Assembly (NCBI GenBank): GCA_963678675.1
Contig: OY783196.1
Location: forward strand, 28,994,827 to 29,058,826
Direction of reading: 5' to 3'
Length of the DNA stretch: 64,000 nt
Source: Xiphydria camelus
Taxonomy: Eukaryota; Arthropoda; Insecta; Hymenoptera; Xiphydriidae
Notes under the pieces: model-generated
Database searches by the model: none
What the model saw: the letters and a program-made list of their open reading frames with translations, nothing else
What the model was told of the DNA's origin: nothing
Program-made: the position numbers and the translations under genes
Shown here: in pieces, positions 59,253-64,000 of the stretch
Layout: each line of letters opens with the position of its first letter
Position numbering within the stretch: the first letter of the stretch is position 1

Positions 59253-62200
59253 CTGAAAGCAGGCAGTGAGAGGACTCGATTGGTGAATCGTCGTCGGTGC
59301 GGACGTCGCGCTGCGTTGCTACGAATACGCGATTACGCGGACGAGACGGAAAATGTACTATCGTCATCCGTCGCGGAATTGTCGGCGCACGGTTGAAGGC
59401 AACTCTACGCGATCGTTTTCCGCGGTCTCGTGAAAACACACACGCGTCACGACCGTTGCGTCTACTTCGCGTGTCACCGACTCGAAGCCTCCGAACTGAG
59501 CGCTTTAATCGGGAAGATCGTCACCTGCGGATGCTGCTCCTGCATCTCCTCGTAGGACAAGCCCTCGCAGATGCCGGCGTCGAGCTCGTTCAGAGCCGCG
59601 ACGTGCTCCTGCGAGGCTTCGACCCCACGGGCGGTGGCGATGGTCCTCCTGAGGCGACTGGTGAGGACGCGCAGATCTGAGATGTGCATGGCGTTGATGT
59701 GGGACGCCAAGGCTTGAGCGTAGCGTTCGCCACGCGCGCTGAGGACGGCGTCGCCGCCGATTCTGCCAAGCACATTGTACTCGCTCTCCCCGTGCTGCGC
59801 GCAGATGAAAGAAAAGCACGACGTTGAGCGAGCGACTCGTCGATCAACGGGGATCGTGACAGATCTGCGCGTCGTTCGCGAAGGCAATTTCGCGTGGAGA
59901 CTTACCCGAGAGAAATAGAGAGTATGCGGCTTCAGGGTGACGCTGCCGATGAAGCCGAGCACGCTGGTCTCCACGTGGCCGCTGACCTTGTGCGCGGTGA
60001 TCTCCATGGTGCCCGTGTCGATCCGGATCTTCGGAAAGGCCTTCTCGTCCATCGGCTCGTAGACCTCGACGTAATGTGCCACCTTCTGGCGTAAGTCTTC
60101 CGCGGCGACTGAAGGATCCATATTGGCGTAATCCGCGCTGTGCGTCAACACCTCCAGATAGTTTTGCTCCAGCACCGATTGATCATTGCACACGCACTCG
60201 ATGACGAGGACGCGATAGCCCAGTTGACCGGAGAAATAATCGAAGACCTCGGCGCGTTGTTTGTACGTTACGAGACAAGCGTCCAAGATCTGTCCGGGGG
60301 GGAAAAAGAGATTTACAAATAAGATCGATTCGCCGATAACTCTTGACGCGCGCAGATTTGTTGATTTCGGATGGATTTTCGCGCGAAGCTATATACGCGG
60401 GGGCGTTCTTATCGGTGTTTTCGTATCTCGCTCGCGAACGGACTCCTGCGATTGATCGATTTTTCGGAAATCGCGATAACGCTTGAGGTGTGTCGCTCGA
60501 GCGAGAAGTGCACGCGATTTCCTCTCCCGATAAATGGAGGAGCTTAATCGGAAATTTCAATCGCGCGAGTCTAATTGATGGAAGGAAGGGAGGATCGAAA
60601 TATTTGTTTTCCTCATTTTTTCAACTTACAGCAACGGTGTTTCCAGCTGCGAGCCAAGAAGCGCAATCCTGCATGGCGTCCCGTTGCGCGAGAGCCCTAA
60701 TGCCGCAATTGTCCGCGTGGTCCGGCCGGAAGAGCTCGGCGGAGGCGTAGCGCTCCAGCCTCTTCCTCCGGTAATCGCTGACGCGCATCACTGCAACGCG
60801 AAAAGTGAAATTGTCGATGCAGTTAAAAAAAGGGTAAAAAGAAAAGCGCTGCAGGCCACGACGAAAGCGGTCTCCGAAGAATTTCGACAATTCCTCGCCC
60901 CGTTCCTCTTTGCACGACTCGCCCCGACTGAATTATCGCTGCCAACGGCTTTCCACGTGTATAAGGAAGGATTTATGTAACAGTCGCGCTATACGTGCGT
61001 CGAACTTTGTGACGGTTACGTGATGACTGAGAAAACCTGTTTTTCGCGACTCAAAGTGCGTATAGGTACGATTTTCTTTTTTTCGTGTATAATAAAGGGT
61101 GAAGTGCGGTAGAATCGGGCATTCGAATTGATCGATTTGTTGTGGGAAGAGAGAGGCCGCAAGCCGTGCTCCAAAATTTATTCTCGCGTATACAAGAACT
61201 GCTTTCGCAAGGTCGAAATTTCGCGAGAGATAACGCCAAGAGAAGGCAGCCACTCCTGGCGAATTTCTATAAGGCCGAGACGTTGATATTGGAGCGCACG
61301 TGCGAATACAGTTCGCTCTAATTTTTGTTTGCTAAGAAAGACGAGAAAACTTTCTACTGTCATAAAAAAAGAGTGACTATAATATTTCTTTGCGCTTCTG
61401 TTTATATATAAAAACAATGTAGCGTTATACGTCAAGAAAGCCATCGAACGATTATATTAATCGTGAAACGAAGAATTGTTCTTATCGCGTAATCCTATTA
61501 ATGGCGGCCCTGCGAGGAGACATTAGAAATGCTGATGCATCGACTCGCGTAGTTTACTAATGACGACAAGGCTAACGGGCGAAGCGGCCGAGGAAAGGAA
61601 TCCGTTGGTTAAGTCAACCGTGTAGTCGCGAACGGCGAAGCAAATATTTGATATTGTAAATATTTGGTTCCGTCGCCCGTGAATTCGTCAACGGAAAATG
61701 GACGTTCGCGATATAATGTAATACGGTGTACGCGTGTAAAATCTCAGTTTATGATTTCTCGATGAATCACAGCAGATATTTATTCGTATTTCTCTTTCTT
61801 TGATGTGACAACACAGGGGTTGCGCTTGTTGCGAATATAAAATAATAATCATGTGTGCTCAGCCGTCGTAAATACCTTTGGTTGATTCACCGCTCCAATT
61901 GAGCCTGCGCGCGAGACTGCGAGCAACCTGACTCTTTCCCCGGGCCGGCAACCCAGCTGTGGCGATGACCACCCCGGCGAATTTCTGGGGTGGCTTGGAA
62001 ATGCCGGGTCGCCTCACCGTCACATCCTGAATCGGTTCTGCAATCGAGAGAAAACGATCGATTAATCGACTCCGAGGAAATATTCGAAAATACAAATACA
62101 CGATCGAGGAAAAACGATAATCAGCGGAAGAAGAAACAAATGGGATGCAGCACGCGTCGCTTCCAAACGCACATTGCGCTGCCAATAAATCGCGAGGAAA

Positions 62201-62602
62201 TGCGGGTCGATCAACGCGAACTACGTTAAAAAACAGCACGAATGCGTATACGGAACCGTCGAAACTCCGAAATGTCTTGTCCTTGAAATACGGTCGTACA
62301 ATTGCGCTAGATAATTCGTATCGCGCCTTAACCGGGGCAAGTGACGGTTACATCACAACGAACGGCCGAGAGCGCGCTAATCTTGGTATCGGCATAGAAA
62401 TTTCCACGATCGCGACTATCGCTACACAGCCGAGCGAGGATTAAGAAATGTCGGCTTATCGCGAAAAAGCGTGGCGAGGTCGACGCGGATTGGAGAAAGG
62501 GTTAACGCGCGATATAACGCCGAATCGCGCGAGAGGACTTTCACCGCACGCGCGTGCAATACACCCGCGAAGAGTTGAAGTTTTCTTACCAATAACGCAC
62601 AT
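58824..62602 (-). CDS. PFKFB: 6-phosphofructo-2-kinase/fructose-2,6-bisphosphatase family protein, kinase site altered
   Basis: Bifunctional enzyme family that sets fructose-2,6-bisphosphate, an activator of glycolysis. Six exons with matching phases: 62602-62590, 62037-61876, 60790-60630, 60289-59906, 59794-59525, 59252-58824; 472 residues, the usual family size. Kinase half: Walker A GLPARGKS at 33-40, YRR at 65-67 and FRPD at 79-82 are kept. The F6P/catalytic motif known as FDATNTTRERR reads LDACLVTYKQR (114-124): the Asp stays but TNTTR is gone. The family Lys in the VKISSPDY region is Leu (VLTHSADY). Phosphatase half: RHGES at 240-244, R282, NELDAG with E310, RYPWGESY, and the catalytic SHQAV with H375 are all present. 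I infer a cytosolic protein that is mainly or only a phosphatase. It may be a divergent paralogue rather than the main PFKFB gene. Confidence 0.93.
59525..59794 (-). CDS. PFKFB: PFKFB exon 5, phosphatase domain start
   Basis: A 270-nt exon (acceptor atctgcgcgcag, donor CCGCAG|gtgacg), phase 0. It encodes HGESEYNVLGRIGGDAVLS, DLRVLTSRLRRTIATA, and NELDAGICEGLSYEEMQEQ, matching the family HGENEHNLQGRIGGD and NEIDAGVCEELTYEE. Confidence 0.95.
59906..60289 (-). CDS. PFKFB: PFKFB exon 4, rest of kinase domain (diverged)
   Basis: A 384-nt exon (acceptor tcccccccggacag, donor CGG|gtaagt), phase 0. It begins ILDACLVTYKQR where family members have VFDATNTTRERR, then has FDYFSGQLGYRVLVIECVC, THSADYANMDPSVAA and VYEPMDEKAFPKIRIDTG, and ends TLYFSR, which supplies the Arg of the phosphatase RHG motif. 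Splice sites and frame are intact, so the changes are substitutions and not a broken exon. Confidence 0.93.
60630..60790 (-). CDS. PFKFB: PFKFB exon 3
   Basis: A 161-nt exon (acceptor ttcgcgttgcag, donor GCT|gtaagt), phase 1 to 0. It encodes VMRVSDYRRKRLERYA, AELFRPDHADNCG and WLAAGNTVA, aligning with family VFNVGEYRRE and FFRPDN. Confidence 0.93.
61876..62037 (-). CDS. PFKFB: PFKFB exon 2, Walker A
   Basis: The acceptor is ctcgattgcag and the donor AAAG|gtattt, 162 nt, phase 1 to 1. It encodes VTVRRPGISKPPQKFAG, VVIATAGLPARGKS and a segment ending RRLNWSGESTK, matching family VGLPARGKTYISKKLTRYL and NWIGVPTK. An alternative acceptor 11 bases in (attcag|GATG) would shift the frame and is not preferred. 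Confidence 0.92.
62590..62602 (-). CDS. PFKFB: PFKFB first coding exon (start codon)
   Basis: An ATG at 62602 encodes MCVI and one base before donor ATTG|gtaaga (phase 1), which joins the next exon as MCVIEPIQDVTV. The frame is open further upstream to a GTG at 62746 but holds no other ATG, so the short start is preferred. It gives 32 residues before the P-loop, normal for the family. The TSS predicted from a TATA box is about 180 bases upstream. Confidence 0.7.
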
Positions 62603-62779
62603 CCCGACGACGTTCCACCGTAAATCCGCAATTTCGACGACGAACGAGCGCGCGATCGCTTCCCGTATCGATGGAACCACCGGTAGATCACCCCGTGCCG
62701 CGACGTCACAGGGATGTAGCGCAGCAGCGAGGATCCCAAACCGCACGTCCGAACGCTACGGGAGCCCGCGATGAACTAC

Positions 62780-62811
62780 TGGCCCGTTACCGGTCGCCGT
62801 TGACCTTTATA
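62780..62811 (-). promoter_or_regulatory. PFKFB: TATA + initiator promoter of the PFKFB gene
   Basis: On the minus strand TATAAA lies at 62811-62806 (context aaatataaagg). Thirty-one bases downstream is CCAGTA with the A at 62780, a near-match to the insect initiator. This would give a leader of about 178 nt to the ATG at 62602. Confidence 0.5.
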
Positions 62812-64000
62812 TTTAGATCGGCGTTGTCTTTGGCCGGTCGATCCGACGAACCGGACGACGGGCAGCCCCCGTCAGACCCGCTACGTTCTTCCCCCCGATA
62901 AATACGTCGGGCGACGTAGGAGGGGGACGGTATAGGTATAAGTGACGACGCCCCGCCTGACGTAAGTGCGCCCGTGTCAGCGCAAAGCGATCCGGTCGGC
63001 TTTGGAAAGGGATTCGAACGCGGGAAAATTCTCGAATTTGGAAAGCTTCGTATAAGCGCGGGGAACGCCGAATAAATATGAGGCAGAGAGGCTCGTTGCG
63101 CGCGACTAAGGTGGCTGGTGGTTGCGAAGAGGGGGGAGGAAGCATCGGTATCGCCCTGATAGCGATCGAAGAGGCTTTATCCAACGCATCGACTGATCGG
63201 CGGACGCAGTGACATCTGAATTCGCGTGGGAGATACGGGGAGATAGAACCGTACTCGTACGGATGATAATCGAATTTCAGACCTAGCGAACAAAGTTTTT
63301 TTTTTCTTTTGCAATGAGGCCTTTTCCGTGACGTCTTACAATTTAGCCTGTCTTGCTGTAAAGATCGGTTGAATACGAGCTGCTGATATATTTAGATATC
63401 AGAATAACAGAACGGATTCTCTGTTTCACTCGCGTGATAACGTCGGCCGATCTCGCATGAAGGGGCTGCGCTACGTTATCGTTTCAAGGGAATTTAAGGG
63501 ACCCGTTCTCAGTGTACGGGAACTTGCACACTGAGAAAAAAAAAGATTAAAATTTATTCTGTTAGAAGGATAATCTGAGTACGAAAGGTAAAACAGATCA
63601 AAAATTATCCTTCCAGAGGGTATAAAATTTAACCTTCCTTAGAATAATTTTCGATCCACTTTACCTTTCGTACTCAGATTATCCTTCTAACAGAATAATT
63701 TTTTATCTTTTTTTTCTCGGTGTGAAATATCGTCACACGAATCGACGTTATTTCCGTGAATACCTAATACTGACGTCGCTTAGAAAATTAGCTGGAGGAC
63801 GTGGGTTTTAGTGAGAACCGAAGAAAGCAGTCGCGAGTTCTGGATAAAGCATCGGAAACGCTGATTTTGTGGAAATTTGCATTTCACTGTCGAACGAGCG
63901 CGTCGTAAGAATGTCGACGCGCGGGAAACATCGCCTCTTGGCAAAATTCTCTTTCCTCGCGTTCCGAGTTACGTACGCGCGTTTTCACGTAATTTCCACG
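62812..64000. other. upstream region of PFKFB
   Basis: GC-rich for about 200 bases past the TATA box, then mixed sequence with the inverted-repeat element at 63.53-63.72 kb. No further gene supported up to the window edge. Confidence 0.5.
63529..63724. repeat. MITE-like element with about 60-bp inverted arms
   Basis: The left arm (attctgttagaaggataatc, then tgagtacgaaaggtaaa) is mirrored at the right (tttacctttcgtactcagat, then tatccttctaacagaat). The ends ctgagaaaaa and ttttctcgg resemble those of the other small elements in this window. Confidence 0.8.

Noticed and set aside
58827..59396. 189-codon plus-strand frame
   Set aside because: Antisense shadow of the PFKFB terminal exon.
60290..60629. 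Search for an alternative PFKFB exon with a standard TNTTR motif
   Set aside because: None of the frames in this intron carries such a motif, so the diverged exon appears to be the only version.
1..64000. CRISPR arrays, prokaryotic operons, prophage or viral genes
   Set aside because: No regularly spaced direct repeats, no ribosome binding sites, and spliced animal genes throughout.

Overview
This looks like animal nuclear DNA, most probably from an insect. I favour Hymenoptera because of the CpG-rich coding and promoter regions, the AT-rich introns full of short inverted-repeat elements, and the insect-like proteins, but the species is unproven. Genes are interrupted by GT-AG introns, some longer than 10 kb. 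Exons below were assembled by hand from reading frame, splice sites and intron phase, so single-frame ORFs understate the coding content.

Layout. (1) About 1-28 kb, plus strand: the 3' part of a single-pass membrane protein gene that I do not recognise. Its transmembrane exon is at 9.1 kb. After a 13.6 kb intron come a cytoplasmic-tail exon at 22.8 kb and the terminal exon at 26.1 kb. A compact promoter (CCAAT boxes, a full CRE, TATA, Inr) sits inside that long intron and would drive a short isoform without the membrane segment. (2) About 28.3-56 kb, minus strand: a complete NAD kinase gene. It has three alternative first coding exons (55.8, 42.6 and 37.1 kb) joining one common phase-2 acceptor, a symmetric 219-nt optional exon, and a pair of duplicated 83-nt exons that must be mutually exclusive. 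Its 5' introns carry four tRNA genes (one Glu-CTC, two identical Gly-TCC in opposite orientation, one Gly-CCC), two tRNA relics and three copies of one MITE-like family. (3) About 58.2-62.8 kb, minus strand: a complete six-exon gene of the bifunctional 6-phosphofructo-2-kinase/fructose-2,6-bisphosphatase family. Its phosphatase half looks intact, while the fructose-6-phosphate site of its kinase half is heavily changed.

Together, the two recognised enzymes lie in tandem on the minus strand and both concern central carbon and redox metabolism (NADPH supply and fructose-2,6-bisphosphate level). No co-regulation is visible in the sequence. The membrane-protein gene and the NAD kinase gene converge at about 27-28.3 kb. 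The rest is intron and intergenic DNA with inverted-repeat elements and microsatellites.

The strongest points for follow-up are the mutually exclusive NAD kinase exons, the probably kinase-defective PFKFB protein, and the intronic CRE/TATA promoter.
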